Part shown: piece by piece, positions 19,362 through 28,362 of the stretch | Layout of the letters: each line of letters starts with the position of its first letter | How positions within the stretch are numbered: the first letter of the stretch is position 1 | From: a bacterium D16-51 | GTDB taxonomy: Bacteria; Bacillota; Clostridia; Lachnospirales; Lachnospiraceae | Assembly (NCBI GenBank): GCA_003612285.1 | Contig: RAYE01000027.1 | Location: 1-64,000, forward strand | Reading direction: 5' to 3' | DNA: 64,000 bases | Notes under the pieces: generated by a model | What the model saw: the letters and a program-made list of their open reading frames with translations, nothing else | Databases searched by the model: none | Told to the model about the DNA's origin: nothing | Program-made: the position numbers and the translations under genes

Positions 19362-20378
19362 TTAGTTCCTGTAATCTGCCAAATAGGAGCTAATCGGAAA
19401 TTCCAGTATTATCTCTGTCCCCATCCCTTCTTCTGAAACCGCCCGGATACCAATTCCCAATTTCCTGCACAGTTTATGGCACAAATACAGCCCCATGCCG
19501 GTAGACCGCTTGGTTCCCCTTCCGTTTGTTCCGGTAAATCCCTTCTCAAAAACCCGGGGAAGCTCTTCTGCTGGGATCCCCGCCCCATTATCTTTCACTT
19601 TCAAAAGGACGCTGTTTTTTTGTGCCTCTGTGGCAATCCAAATATGTGCGCCCTCTTTCCTGCTGTACTTAGCACTGTTTAGCACAAGCTGGTTCAGAAT
19701 AAAGCCAATCCATTTCGCATCCGTAAATACCACGTCAGGGCAGTCTACTTCTGCCTGAATGCAGCGCTGTATCAGATAATATTTATTTTGCATCAGCACT
19801 TTTTCCGCCGTTTCCTGGAGGTTTGTTTCTGCAATCATATAATCCTTATAAACGGCGTCAGAGCGGGCATAATATAACGCCATATCCACGTAATCTTCCA
19901 CCTTCCTGTTCTCCACCAGAAGGTATCTGCCCCGCTCGTCTCTGTGGTTCTCACAGTTGAGCGCGATTGCTGTAATCGGGGCCTTGATTTCATGCACCCA
20001 GCTTTCAATATATTCCCGGTATTCCTTCTGTTCCTGTTCTATGCGGTGGATACGCTCAATAACTGATTTATTTGATTTCCGGATCAGGGTACGAAAAAGC
20101 CTGTCCTCCAAACGGAACGACCAGGGCATTAATTCTCCTAATAAATACCGTTGATCCAGATTTTCCAAAATACGCTCCATCTCCCGAAAATACCGCCTGC
20201 GTGAAAAAAACTGCACTGTCAGCCAGACGCCTAAAACAACTGCCCAGCAGGACAAAATCACTGCACAATAATCCCATGGATATCCAGTCAGCCTTAAATA
20301 TGCGATAAGAAGGGACATGCACGCCATATGCAGGAGCAGTAATAATGATTTGTCTTTCAAATATTCTGCCAATTTCAT
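19362..20378 (-). CDS. sensor histidine kinase, BceS type
   Basis: Intramembrane-sensing kinase of 338 residues. Two N-terminal membrane helices (about 12-30 and 37-57) have almost no loop between them, so it probably senses through the ABC transporter. The phospho-acceptor is His129 in SWVHEIKAP. N-box FILNQLVLNSAKYS, DNGAGIP and GMGLYLCHKLC complete the ATPase. The start overlaps the response-regulator stop (ATGA). Confidence 0.92.
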   Translation of the reverse strand: MKLAEYLKDKSLLLLLHMACMSLLIAYLRLTGYPWDYCAVILSCWAVVLGVWLTVQFFSRRRYFREMERILENLDQRYLLGELMPWSFRLEDRLFRTLIRKSNKSVIERIHRIEQEQKEYREYIESWVHEIKAPITAIALNCENHRDERGRYLLVENRKVEDYVDMALYYARSDAVYKDYMIAETNLQETAEKVLMQNKYYLIQRCIQAEVDCPDVVFTDAKWIGFILNQLVLNSAKYSRKEGAHIWIATEAQKNSVLLKVKDNGAGIPAEELPRVFEKGFTGTNGRGTKRSTGMGLYLCHKLCRKLGIGIRAVSEEGMGTEIILEFPISSYLADYRN

Positions 20379-21040
20379 ATCCGGTATCCCATTCCCCTTT
20401 TTGTTTCAATAAAATCATGGATCCCAATCTCTTCTAATTTGGCCCGCAGGCGGGTCATATTCACGCTGAGCGCATTATCGTCTATGAAAACCTGCTGGTC
20501 CCACAGGTATTCTACCAGATCCATCCTTGATACAATCTCGTTTTTATGCTCAAAAAGGCAATGCAATATTTTCAGTTCATTTTTTGACAGCTCTGCACGC
20601 TTTCCCTGGTACAGGGCCGTTCCACGGGCCGTATCTAGCTCCACGCCTTTATGGATATTCTTCTTTTCTTCTGTATTTGTTCTTTGGGTTCGTTTTAGGA
20701 CAGCGGCAATATGCGCCAGTAACACTGGAGCATGAAAGGGTTTGGTAATATAATCGTCCCCGCCTTTTAACATCCCGCTCAGTTCATCCATAGAATCCGT
20801 TCTGCTGGTTACAAAAATAATCGGCACATTCGATTTCTCCCGTACCTTCTGACATACATCAAATCCTGACTCCGCTGGCAGGTTTACATCCATCAAAACT
20901 AAATCTGGCTGAATTTCCAGAATATCTTCTGCAGTATTCCGAAAGTCAGCCAGTGTCGTTACCTGATATAATGCATTCTCTAAAAGCTGCTTTAACTCCT
21001 GCCGGATCGCAGCATCGTCCTCTATGATTAAAACATTCAT
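20375..21040 (-). CDS. OmpR-family response regulator, BceR type
   Basis: Receiver domain with Asp51 in LVLMDVNLP and Lys in ITKPF, then a winged-helix DNA-binding domain ending GMGYRI; 221 residues. It is the first gene of the regulator-kinase pair and is coupled to the kinase by a four-base overlap. It should activate the neighbouring BceAB-like genes when the transporter engages peptide. Confidence 0.93.
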   Translation of the reverse strand: MNVLIIEDDAAIRQELKQLLENALYQVTTLADFRNTAEDILEIQPDLVLMDVNLPAESGFDVCQKVREKSNVPIIFVTSRTDSMDELSGMLKGGDDYITKPFHAPVLLAHIAAVLKRTQRTNTEEKKNIHKGVELDTARGTALYQGKRAELSKNELKILHCLFEHKNEIVSRMDLVEYLWDQQVFIDDNALSVNMTRLRAKLEEIGIHDFIETKRGMGYRI

Positions 21041-21240
21041 CCAGATACCGCCTTTCCATTTTTAATTGTGTCCGGTCTATAAGTATATTGTAACTCTTAT
21101 ACCCCCATAGTCAACAGCCAATGTCATAACTTATTAACCGGCTGGCTGGCCTATTTAGGGGTAACGCCTGAAGTTTCCTGGCTCATCGGTACCCTCCTAA
21201 TAGTTAATTATCGCTAACCATTGTTAATGGTACCTAATTT

Positions 21241-22404
21241 TTACTGTATTGTCAACCTTTTTTCCAATATACCATTTTGTTTTTGACGCTTCTCTTTTCT
21301 ATTTTCCTGCCTCAAAGTATCCGCATAATGATACACCTTATAAAAATTATAAACCAGCTCTGTATTAGCGCTATAAAGAAAAACATAACCACTGCCGTCT
21401 TTTAATTTGACAAGATACTTCACATTCCCCCTGCTTAATGTACCATCTTTACGGTACTTATAAATGAGACATATTTCCTCTACATCATCATCCTTTTCAC
21501 CAATAGCAGACAAAATATTGTAAATTTGTCCAGCGTATTCCTCATATTTACCCTCATTAGCCTTTATTCCGGATACACATTCCTCTTTCGTTTTATGTGA
21601 AATACTTACTTGATTTACTGTTCCATTTTCCGAATCAACTTCGGTACAAGTGTCATAGTCCCATGCATCCTTAGAAAGATAAATAAAATAACTTGGCATA
21701 GATTCCTTTTCTGACAGCTCCGCTAAGTCAAATTCTATACTGCTTTCCACAGAATCTACATCCAGCCCATACACCTTCCGCAATGTCTCTTTTGCAATCC
21801 TGACAGCCTCTTTTTGACTGATTTTTTGTCCTTTATCCGATACCTGTGTCCCCCTGTTTTCCTCTTTGACAGCATAATCCCTTCTTTCCCAAAAATCTAT
21901 AATTTCCAGTATTTCCTCATCCGTCAATTCTTCATCAGGAATATAAAATGTACTATTTTCATAGCAAAAAGTAAGCTTCCCTGCCTTCACCTCACTTTTT
22001 TTGTCAGTTTCCAAAATTTTCTCCTTTGCAAATAATCCGTCATTTTCGTATTTGTCACGCAAACGCTCTATTTTGTCACGCTCATTATTTGATAATTCCC
22101 TTGAAAAATGATCTGAATTATCTGCCATCTTCTGGGTTCTTTCATTTAGATCCTTTTTGTCCTCCCGGCTCATGGAACTTAAATATTCTTGGTACATGTT
22201 TACAGCAGCCCGCGCTCCGGAAGCCATCAGCAGAAAGACAGCCAATACTGCCGCATATCTAAATTTAAATTTTTTTTTGTGCTCCATTTGATTGTGCGGC
22301 AGGTTCTCCAATAACACTGCCACCCTTTCCTTATAAGACTCCGGCAGCGGTCCTGCATCCTTTACCAAATCCTTTTTTAACTTTTCGTCAAACCTCTTAT
22401 CCAT
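21241..22404 (-). CDS. putative membrane anti-sigma factor
   Basis: A 387-residue protein with a charged N-terminal cytoplasmic part, one membrane helix (about residues 49-67) and a long, Glu/Lys-rich outer region with no recognised domain. It starts 11 bases after the sigma-factor gene, the usual arrangement for a sigma/anti-sigma pair. The N-terminal DEKLKKDLV segment and the following helices resemble short anti-sigma regions of clostridial ECF systems. The role is inferred mainly from position. Confidence 0.65.
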   Translation of the reverse strand: MDKRFDEKLKKDLVKDAGPLPESYKERVAVLLENLPHNQMEHKKKFKFRYAAVLAVFLLMASGARAAVNMYQEYLSSMSREDKKDLNERTQKMADNSDHFSRELSNNERDKIERLRDKYENDGLFAKEKILETDKKSEVKAGKLTFCYENSTFYIPDEELTDEEILEIIDFWERRDYAVKEENRGTQVSDKGQKISQKEAVRIAKETLRKVYGLDVDSVESSIEFDLAELSEKESMPSYFIYLSKDAWDYDTCTEVDSENGTVNQVSISHKTKEECVSGIKANEGKYEEYAGQIYNILSAIGEKDDDVEEICLIYKYRKDGTLSRGNVKYLVKLKDGSGYVFLYSANTELVYNFYKVYHYADTLRQENRKEKRQKQNGILEKRLTIQ

Positions 22405-22415
22405 ACAATCTCCTC

Positions 22416-22886
22416 CTACATCAAATCTTTTAAATGTTTCCTTGCCTGTGAAAGCCTTGACTTTACTGTCCCTTCTGGTACATGCAGTATCCGGGCAATT
22501 TCTTTTACAGAAAATCCTCTGTAATAGTATAAAGTAATAACCGTACTCTCTTTTTCCTTTAATTCCCCAACCAATTCCCAGACATTCGTTCCCTCATCCG
22601 GCTTGCTGCTATAATATTCCCCGCAATCCTCAACTAACTTTGTACGGTTTCTTATTACAACTGCATTTTTAGCAAGATTTACTGTAATCCTCAACATCCA
22701 GTTTCTCAATTTAGCAGGATCTTTCAGGCTGTCACGTTTTTCCCATGCTTTACATATTGACTCTGCAACCACATCTTCAGAATCTGCTATATTTTGCATA
22801 ATATTATAAGCAAGCCGAAACATCAGGTCTTTTTCTTCTTCCACTATTTTTACAAAATACTGTTCATTTATCTCCGACTTTTTCAT
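22416..22886 (-). CDS. ECF-type RNA polymerase sigma factor
   Basis: A 156-residue sigma-70-family protein with region 2 (LAYNIMQNIADSEDVVAES) and region 4 helix-turn-helix (GFSVKEIARILHVPEGTVKSRL). There is no region 1 or 3, as in ECF factors. Probably held inactive by the membrane protein encoded just downstream. The regulon cannot be seen from the window. Confidence 0.92.
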   Translation of the reverse strand: MKKSEINEQYFVKIVEEEKDLMFRLAYNIMQNIADSEDVVAESICKAWEKRDSLKDPAKLRNWMLRITVNLAKNAVVIRNRTKLVEDCGEYYSSKPDEGTNVWELVGELKEKESTVITLYYYRGFSVKEIARILHVPEGTVKSRLSQARKHLKDLM

Positions 22887-23230
22887 GTTTTTTCTGCCGA
22901 CCTCCTGCCTTTTTTCTGAACTGCAATTTTATCTGCGCAAAATTATTGTGTTCTATATATAAGACAAACAACTAAGGCTTTTGGTTCATTTTATAACATA
23001 ATTTTAGGGATTTCATTATTTATTCCCGCGAAGGCAAAGCAGGACTTCCGCCTTTTTGCAGAAAATATAGATATGCGGCTGTTAAGTTTAGAAATCCACG
23101 ATAAAAGAAACATAGCAGTTTTTGAAATGGCGCTTGTTTTGTGTGGAAACTTAACAATACACCATAAACCAAAAACTGCTATGTTTTCTTAAAAATAAGT
23201 GGGAAATTTGTATCTTGGGCCAGCTGCTCT
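22887..23230. other. intergenic region with nested inverted repeats
   Basis: No gene was seen. It contains a copy of the TTTATTCCCGCGAAGGCAAA repeat (23019-23039). Nested inverted repeats follow: AGAAACATAGCAGTTTTTG (23106-23124) against its complement at 23170-23189, and an outer GTTAAGTTT/AAACTTAAC pair. They may be the shell of a lost small element. Confidence 0.5.
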
Positions 23231-23279
23231 AGAGCGTGTTTGAAAATTACCTTTAAACCGTCAAATTGCACAAAAATAC
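23231..23279. repeat. partial MITE-D/MITE-C-like end
   Basis: AGAGCGTGTTTGAAAATT starts this stretch and is also the end of MITE-C (30370). The next 30 bases, including TTTAAACC and AAATTGCACAAAAAT, match the complement of 41657-41703. It is therefore one end of a repeat family, abutting the fructokinase stop codon. Confidence 0.6.
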
Positions 23280-23282
23280 TTT

Positions 23283-24251
23283 TTATATTTCATTTTTTAT
23301 CAATCTATCAATCTCATTTCTATCTGGCATTACCCGCAGCGCCCCTTTTCTTGTTGTAATTATGGAAGCTGCCGCATTGGCAAAAACCAGCATTTCCCTT
23401 AATTGTTCCTCTGAGTACTCCAAAAGCCCATGCTCTAGCACATAATGCAGCACGCACGCACAAAACGTATCCCCAGCGCCTGTTGTCTCTATTGTCCTCT
23501 CCTGTAAAAACGGGGCTGCCTGTACCCTCTTTTCTCCCATATATGCCCTGCTGCCATCTCTGCCCAGAGATAACAAAATAAGACGTATTGAATAACGTGA
23601 CTGCAAATATGCCACTGCTTTATCATAATCCTGTTCCCCTGTGAACCACTTTATTTCATTATCTGAAATCTTTAATATATCACACTGGCTCATACCATAA
23701 TCTATCTGTTCTTTTGCTTCATCTAAAGATTTCCATAATGGTTCACGCAAATTTGGATCAAAGGAAATCACTGCCCCGTTTGTTTTTGCTATCTCAACTG
23801 CTTTTTTCGTGGCGCTGCAGCATGGCTCGTCTGTCATAGATAAAGAACCAAAATGGAAAATGCGGCAATTCCCAAGCATATTAGTGTCCAGCTCCGATTC
23901 CGATAACATCATATCTGCACCTGGATTCCTATAAAAGGAAAAGTCACGCTCTCCCCCTTGTAAGGTATGTACAAAGGCAAGCGTCGTATGAATCTTTTCA
24001 TCCTTTACCAGTCCCTCCGTACAAATCCCAATCTCCTGCAATGCATTCTCCAACTGCATGCCAAACATATCCCGGCCAACTTTTCCAAGAAATCCTGCCT
24101 GATATCCCAGCCGTTTTAACATGGCAAGCACATTACATGGCGCTCCCCCTGGGTTTGCCTCCAAAATCGGATTTCCCTGTTTGCTTGTACCGTTTTCTGT
24201 AAAATCAATCAATAGCTCTCCCAATGCCACTACATCAAATGTCTTGTACAT
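23283..24251 (-). CDS. scrK: fructokinase (PfkB family)
   Basis: Sugar kinase that would phosphorylate fructose to fructose-6-phosphate. The 322-residue PfkB fold is clear: ALGELLIDF, NPGGAPCNV, FDPNLREPLW and the catalytic TTGAGDTFCA. It starts six bases after the LacI-type regulator and follows the amylosucrase-like gene, so it would use the fructose that enzyme releases from sucrose. Substrate is inferred from close similarity to ScrK and from the operon. Confidence 0.9.
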   Translation of the reverse strand: MYKTFDVVALGELLIDFTENGTSKQGNPILEANPGGAPCNVLAMLKRLGYQAGFLGKVGRDMFGMQLENALQEIGICTEGLVKDEKIHTTLAFVHTLQGGERDFSFYRNPGADMMLSESELDTNMLGNCRIFHFGSLSMTDEPCCSATKKAVEIAKTNGAVISFDPNLREPLWKSLDEAKEQIDYGMSQCDILKISDNEIKWFTGEQDYDKAVAYLQSRYSIRLILLSLGRDGSRAYMGEKRVQAAPFLQERTIETTGAGDTFCACVLHYVLEHGLLEYSEEQLREMLVFANAAASIITTRKGALRVMPDRNEIDRLIKNEI

Positions 24252-24256
24252 AAGCC

Positions 24257-25255
24257 TTACCTCCCAAACTCATTATTTGATGATTCATGTTCTACCAATT
24301 CATATCCAAGTTTTATTTCCTGAACAGCAATTGTTCCTTTTTCAAGCAGCTCCAATATCATCTGTGCCGATTTACTTCCGCATTCTTCGTAATAGTAATG
24401 GATTGTCGTCAATGACGGGGATACATTAGCGGCTAGAACAGAATCTCCCTGCCCTGTCAACAAGACATCCATACCAATCTTTTTCCCCTGCTGTTTCAAA
24501 TATTGCATAGCACCTACTGCAATTTCGTCTGTCGCACAGATTACTGCGTCCACATTCGGATATTTTTTATATAATTTCTTCATCTTTTCATAACCGGAAT
24601 CAACCGTAAACTTGCCAGTCTCCGCACTTTCCTCTGATACCAGCATCCCAGCCGCAGCAAGGGCATCCTGGAATCCCCGAAACCGTTCTGCACCAACCGC
24701 CCTGTCACAATTTGTTACTCCAATATAGCAAAAATTCCTACACCCCTTTGACAAAACCAATTTAGTCACATCATACATTGCATGATAATCGTCATGATAA
24801 ACACAATTACATCCTGACAAATGCTGCCCCGTAAGCACAACCGGAACAGAAAGCTGTTTTATTTTCTTTTTCAATGCAACAGACAAGACAGTAGCAAACA
24901 GGATTACCCCATCTACTTGTTTTTCATTTAATAAAATCAAATACTCCAATTCTTTTTGTGAATTTTGTTCCGATACAGCGAGCAGCAGCCGGTATCCATT
25001 TTCCTCTAAAACAGATGTAATCCCTGCAACCATCCGTCCTACAGAACTGGAATCTATCTGGGGAACAATCACGCCAATCATTTTTGTCCGCTTTGTCCGT
25101 AATGTCTGCGCCTGCAGGGATGGGCGGTAGCCAGTCTCCTCCACTACTTTTTTAATTGCCCTCCGCTTCTCCTCACTAACATATCCGTTATTCAAATACC
25201 GGGAAACTGCCGCATTGGACACACCGGCTAACTTTGCAATTTCGCTAATTGTCAT
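24257..25255 (-). CDS. LacI-family transcriptional regulator of the sucrose genes
   Basis: Repressor of about 332 residues with a full N-terminal helix-turn-helix (MTISEIAKLAGVSNAAVSRYLNNG) and a periplasmic-binding-protein-like sensor domain. The start is ATG 25255; an upstream in-frame start at 25291 is not typical of the family. It sits between the amylosucrase and fructokinase genes. TGAAA-N4-TTTCA-like palindromes occur before it and before the amylosucrase gene, so it probably controls both. Confidence 0.9.
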   Translation of the reverse strand: MTISEIAKLAGVSNAAVSRYLNNGYVSEEKRRAIKKVVEETGYRPSLQAQTLRTKRTKMIGVIVPQIDSSSVGRMVAGITSVLEENGYRLLLAVSEQNSQKELEYLILLNEKQVDGVILFATVLSVALKKKIKQLSVPVVLTGQHLSGCNCVYHDDYHAMYDVTKLVLSKGCRNFCYIGVTNCDRAVGAERFRGFQDALAAAGMLVSEESAETGKFTVDSGYEKMKKLYKKYPNVDAVICATDEIAVGAMQYLKQQGKKIGMDVLLTGQGDSVLAANVSPSLTTIHYYYEECGSKSAQMILELLEKGTIAVQEIKLGYELVEHESSNNEFGR

Positions 25256-25323
25256 GGTATCACTCTCTTCTTTGTATAGTCTGCAAACCAAAGCAAAACA
25301 TTTTCTTTATTCCAGTCCGCATA

Positions 25324-25337
25324 TGAAATCCTTTTCA
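25324..25337. promoter_or_regulatory. candidate LacI-type operator before the regulator gene
   Basis: TGAAATCCTTTTCA is a near-palindrome that differs by three bases from the perfect site at 27485-27498. It lies about 70 bases upstream of the regulator start. Confidence 0.5.
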
Positions 25338-25363
25338 CAAACAAATTGTACCATATTTATTAT

Positions 25364-25465
25364 ACTAGTACAGCGTTTTTTAATTAACTACACTTAAAGA
25401 ACGCCGTATTTATCAGTGTTTTAGGTGAAAATATGGTGTAGTTAATTAGCGAACCTTATACTAGT
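25364..25465. repeat. 102-bp inverted-repeat element between amylosucrase and lacI genes
   Basis: Both 30-base arms (25364-25393 and 25436-25465) begin ACTAGTA and end AATTAACTACAC, with a divergent 11-base middle. There is no ORF. It could be a small MITE or an intercistronic stem that reduces read-through into the regulator gene. It lacks a T-run on either strand. Confidence 0.6.
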
Positions 25466-25493
25466 CAACAAAAGACGGTTCTGCATTTTTCTG

Positions 25494-27437
25494 TCATTTA
25501 TCAGTTCTTACGGCTAAGCGAAGCCAATAAAACCCAAAGCCGGGTACATGAATCTCCTTTGCTTCCATTTTCTTTCCGGTAACCATATCCTCATATTTTC
25601 CATCCGTCTCATTTATCCATGCAGTTTTATCCTGTTCACTAAAATTAAAGATGCCCAGTATTTTTTCCCCATTATAGTACCGGCCCATACAAAGCACACT
25701 CTCATCATAAGATGGAAGCGTCCAAGCATCAGCATCTGATGCAAAAGCAGGATGTAATTTTCTAATTTTTTCCAATACCTGCAAACGGCCATAGATACGC
25801 CCCTCTACAGAATGGGAATCGCTTACTTTTCCTGCATTTTCCCAGTTCATGGCGCCCCGGTGCAGATACCGGGAGTCCTCCCGTTTGTAGACGTCTTTTT
25901 TGTAACTGTAGTCATTGACCTGCCCAATTTCATCACCACTGTATAGAACCGGTATTCCACTCTGCATAAACATATATGCATGAAGCATAATATCTAAATC
26001 TATGGCTTTTCCCATCGCCTGTTCATCCCCCTCAAAACCTGCCTTTTCAATTCCACAAAGGGATGCGGTTGATCCGCAAAAACGTGCATCCTGCGTAACC
26101 GGGTCATAATTGTATAGTTCTCCCCTGCTGTTGCTGCCACTGGCAATTCCCAAAAAATAATCATTCAGATATTTTTTATGGGAAACCTCCAGCATCCCAT
26201 CCTCTGCCAGCGTATCATAATCAAGCCCCCAGCCAATGTCATCATGGCAGCGGAGATAATTCAGAAATACATACTCCTTTGGCAGTGCGTTCACAATATC
26301 CAGCTGCTTTTTTAATAGTTTCACATTACGAGTTGCAACTGTGTGCCATGTCGTTGCCATCGTAGTCACATTGTATAGCATATGGCACTCCGGTTTTTCC
26401 AGCGTTCCGAAATACGGCACTACCCGCTCTGGCTCCATAACTACCTCCCCCAATAACAGGACGCCCGGACACACAATCTCACTGATGATACGCATTAACC
26501 GCACAATCGTATGAACCTGCGGAAGATTTCTACAGTTTGTGCCCAATTCCTTCCAGATATAGGGTACGGCATCAATGCGGATAATATCAATGCCCCGATT
26601 TGCAAGATAGAGAAAATTATATATCATCTCATTAAACACGCGCGGATTTTTATAGTTCAAATCCCATTGATACGGATAAAAACTTGTCATAACATAATGT
26701 TTTACATCATCAAGCCATGTAAAATTTCCAGGAGCAGTAGCAGGAAATACTTGTGGCACGGTACGCTCATATTGGCTTGGAATATCATAACTGTCATAAA
26801 AGAAATAGCGGCTCATATATTCCCCATCACCACATCTTGCTTTTCTCGCCCACTCATGATCCTCCGAAGTATGGTTCATCACAAAATCACAGCAGACACT
26901 TATCTTCCGTTTATGGCATGCTTCTGTAAAATGTTCTAAGTCCTCCATTGTACCAAGTTTTTCTTGGACTTTACGGAAATCACTGACCGCGTACCCTCCA
27001 TCAGACTTTCCTTCCGTTGTATCTAAAAATGGCATAAGATGAATATAATTGACATTACTATTTTCCAGATAATCCAGCCTCTCCTGAACCCCCTGCAGAT
27101 TGCCGGCAAAATTGTCAATATAGAGCATCATCCCAAGCATATCATTCTTCTTATACCAGTTAGGATTCTGCTCTCTGCTCTTATCAAGTACCTTTAATCC
27201 GGAATCCCGCTCCATATAAAAAGCCCTGCATTGCTGTTCCAGCTCCCCAAACATATCGGAATTATCATACAATTCCATATAAAGCCACCGCATTTCATCA
27301 ATATGCTTTCCAAGCCTTATTTGAAAATCGTTATCTTCTTTCGCAGGTAAGGATTTCTGTCCCACCTGCCTTGCTTCTTCCTTTAAAGAAGCAGAATGCC
27401 CCTGCACTGCCTCCTGCTTTGCTTTCTTTTTATTCAT
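25494..27437 (-). CDS. amylosucrase-like GH13 enzyme
   Basis: A glycoside hydrolase family 13 protein of 647 residues whose motifs follow amylosucrase (subfamily 4): HLMPFLDTTEGKSDGGYAVS, DFVMNHTSEDHEW and QWDLNYKNP. The predicted catalytic residues are Asp289 in IRIDAVPYIWK, Glu331 in LLGEVV and Asp399 in CHDDIGWG. Amylosucrase makes alpha-1,4-glucan from sucrose and releases fructose. No signal peptide is seen, so it acts in the cytoplasm. The fructokinase downstream fits this. A sucrose hydrolase of the same subfamily is the main alternative. Confidence 0.85.
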   Translation of the reverse strand: MNKKKAKQEAVQGHSASLKEEARQVGQKSLPAKEDNDFQIRLGKHIDEMRWLYMELYDNSDMFGELEQQCRAFYMERDSGLKVLDKSREQNPNWYKKNDMLGMMLYIDNFAGNLQGVQERLDYLENSNVNYIHLMPFLDTTEGKSDGGYAVSDFRKVQEKLGTMEDLEHFTEACHKRKISVCCDFVMNHTSEDHEWARKARCGDGEYMSRYFFYDSYDIPSQYERTVPQVFPATAPGNFTWLDDVKHYVMTSFYPYQWDLNYKNPRVFNEMIYNFLYLANRGIDIIRIDAVPYIWKELGTNCRNLPQVHTIVRLMRIISEIVCPGVLLLGEVVMEPERVVPYFGTLEKPECHMLYNVTTMATTWHTVATRNVKLLKKQLDIVNALPKEYVFLNYLRCHDDIGWGLDYDTLAEDGMLEVSHKKYLNDYFLGIASGSNSRGELYNYDPVTQDARFCGSTASLCGIEKAGFEGDEQAMGKAIDLDIMLHAYMFMQSGIPVLYSGDEIGQVNDYSYKKDVYKREDSRYLHRGAMNWENAGKVSDSHSVEGRIYGRLQVLEKIRKLHPAFASDADAWTLPSYDESVLCMGRYYNGEKILGIFNFSEQDKTAWINETDGKYEDMVTGKKMEAKEIHVPGFGFYWLRLAVRTDK

Positions 27438-27484
27438 GACAACCTCCTATCAATCCATATCGCGGATAACCACTTTTCCTTTTG

Positions 27485-27498
27485 TGAAATCGATTTCA
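27485..27498. promoter_or_regulatory. palindromic operator upstream of the amylosucrase gene
   Basis: TGAAATCGATTTCA is a perfect 14-base palindrome about 50 bases before the gene. It suits the local LacI-type regulator but also fits the CcpA cre consensus, so the binder is uncertain. A half-match (ACGATTTCATA) occurs near 27590. Confidence 0.65.
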
Positions 27499-27631
27499 TA
27501 TATTATTCTGTATTATAGCAGTCTGAAATATATTGTAAATTGACATTTTATCCAAATATCTCTTTATTTTTTGTGCATAATATATAAAAACGATTTCATA
27601 TTTAAAAATATGGTTTCCTTTTCCCCATGAA

Positions 27632-27826
27632 CTATAACAGGTTCAATTTCTCCTTTGCCAACTCTAAACGTTTTAAATCGGGACTCATAACCACCATTTT
27701 ATACATCGGCTGCCCGGCATACTCCCTCATGGAACGTATATTCAATTCCTTCTCTATCTGGCGTCTCCACCGAAGCAATTCACTGTTACCGTTTTCTCCT
27801 GCATGTTCCTCTAAACTTTCCGCCAT
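27632..27826 (-). CDS. unrecognised small ORF, possibly a gene fragment
   Basis: A 64-residue charged ORF ending KRLELAKEKLNLL. It was not recognised and overlaps the end of the neighbouring MATE fragment in another frame. It may be the C-terminal piece of a lost gene. No convincing ribosome site was seen. Confidence 0.3.
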   Translation of the reverse strand: MAESLEEHAGENGNSELLRWRRQIEKELNIRSMREYAGQPMYKMVVMSPDLKRLELAKEKLNLL

Positions 27827-27830
27827 CTAA

Positions 27831-28166
27831 AGCGTCTGCAATCTCCATTCTCAGAAACCCAAACAGCCCAAAAATCAATGCCGTATTCAGGACAATATTC
27901 ACAATAACACTTACTGAACTGATTATGCTGCTTCTCAATGCCCTTCCGCTATTTTTAAGTATGCACAGGAAAATCTGTGAAATACCCGCAAGTAGATAAG
28001 ACAACGATACCACTTGAAGGTAGGTACCCCCATATGTATTCAATACCTTGTCCTGTGTCAGCCTGCCAAGCATTACTGCATCTGAAGCGCTTACTAGTGA
28101 AAGCATAAACTGTTGAAAGGCAATCGGCAATACCAGTGAAAGCAGCTTTCCCGTAAACTCTCCATT
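27831..28166 (-). pseudogene. MATE efflux protein remnant with internal deletion
   Basis: The translation begins like a MATE N-terminus (LLSLVLPIAFQQFMLSLV, SASDAVMLGRL). After QDKVLNT it jumps to a mid-protein segment (YLQVVSLSYLLAGISQIFL, FGLFGF) and then breaks off. About half of a 450-residue transporter is missing. It follows the same pattern of kept ends and lost middle as the remnant at 14892-15560. Confidence 0.75.
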
Positions 28167-28169
28167 TCG

Positions 28170-28352
28170 TTTATTCCCGCGAAGGCAAAGTGACGGAGTA
28201 CTTGACTTATTTCCGTAATATATGATACTATTGACCGCGAATAGCAATAAACTTACTGTGAAGCCCGAAAGGAATGTTGAAACTTAATTGACAAACAGGC
28301 TAAAATTATATAAGGAACTTTCAGTTTGGTTCGTTGCATACGCGAGAATAAA
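28170..28352. repeat. 183-bp unit bounded by imperfect TTTATTC ends
   Basis: The left end TTTATTCCCGCGAAGGCAAA and the complement of the right end (TTTATTCTCGCGTATGCAAC) match at about 16 of 21 positions. Left-end sequences recur at 23019 and 31029, and the right end recurs at 40040-40096. The unit carries possible promoters for the following hydrolase gene: TTGACT (28202) with TACTAT (28226), and TTGACA (28288) with TATAAG 15 bases on. Confidence 0.5.
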
Positions 28353-28362
28353 GGAGGTTGTT

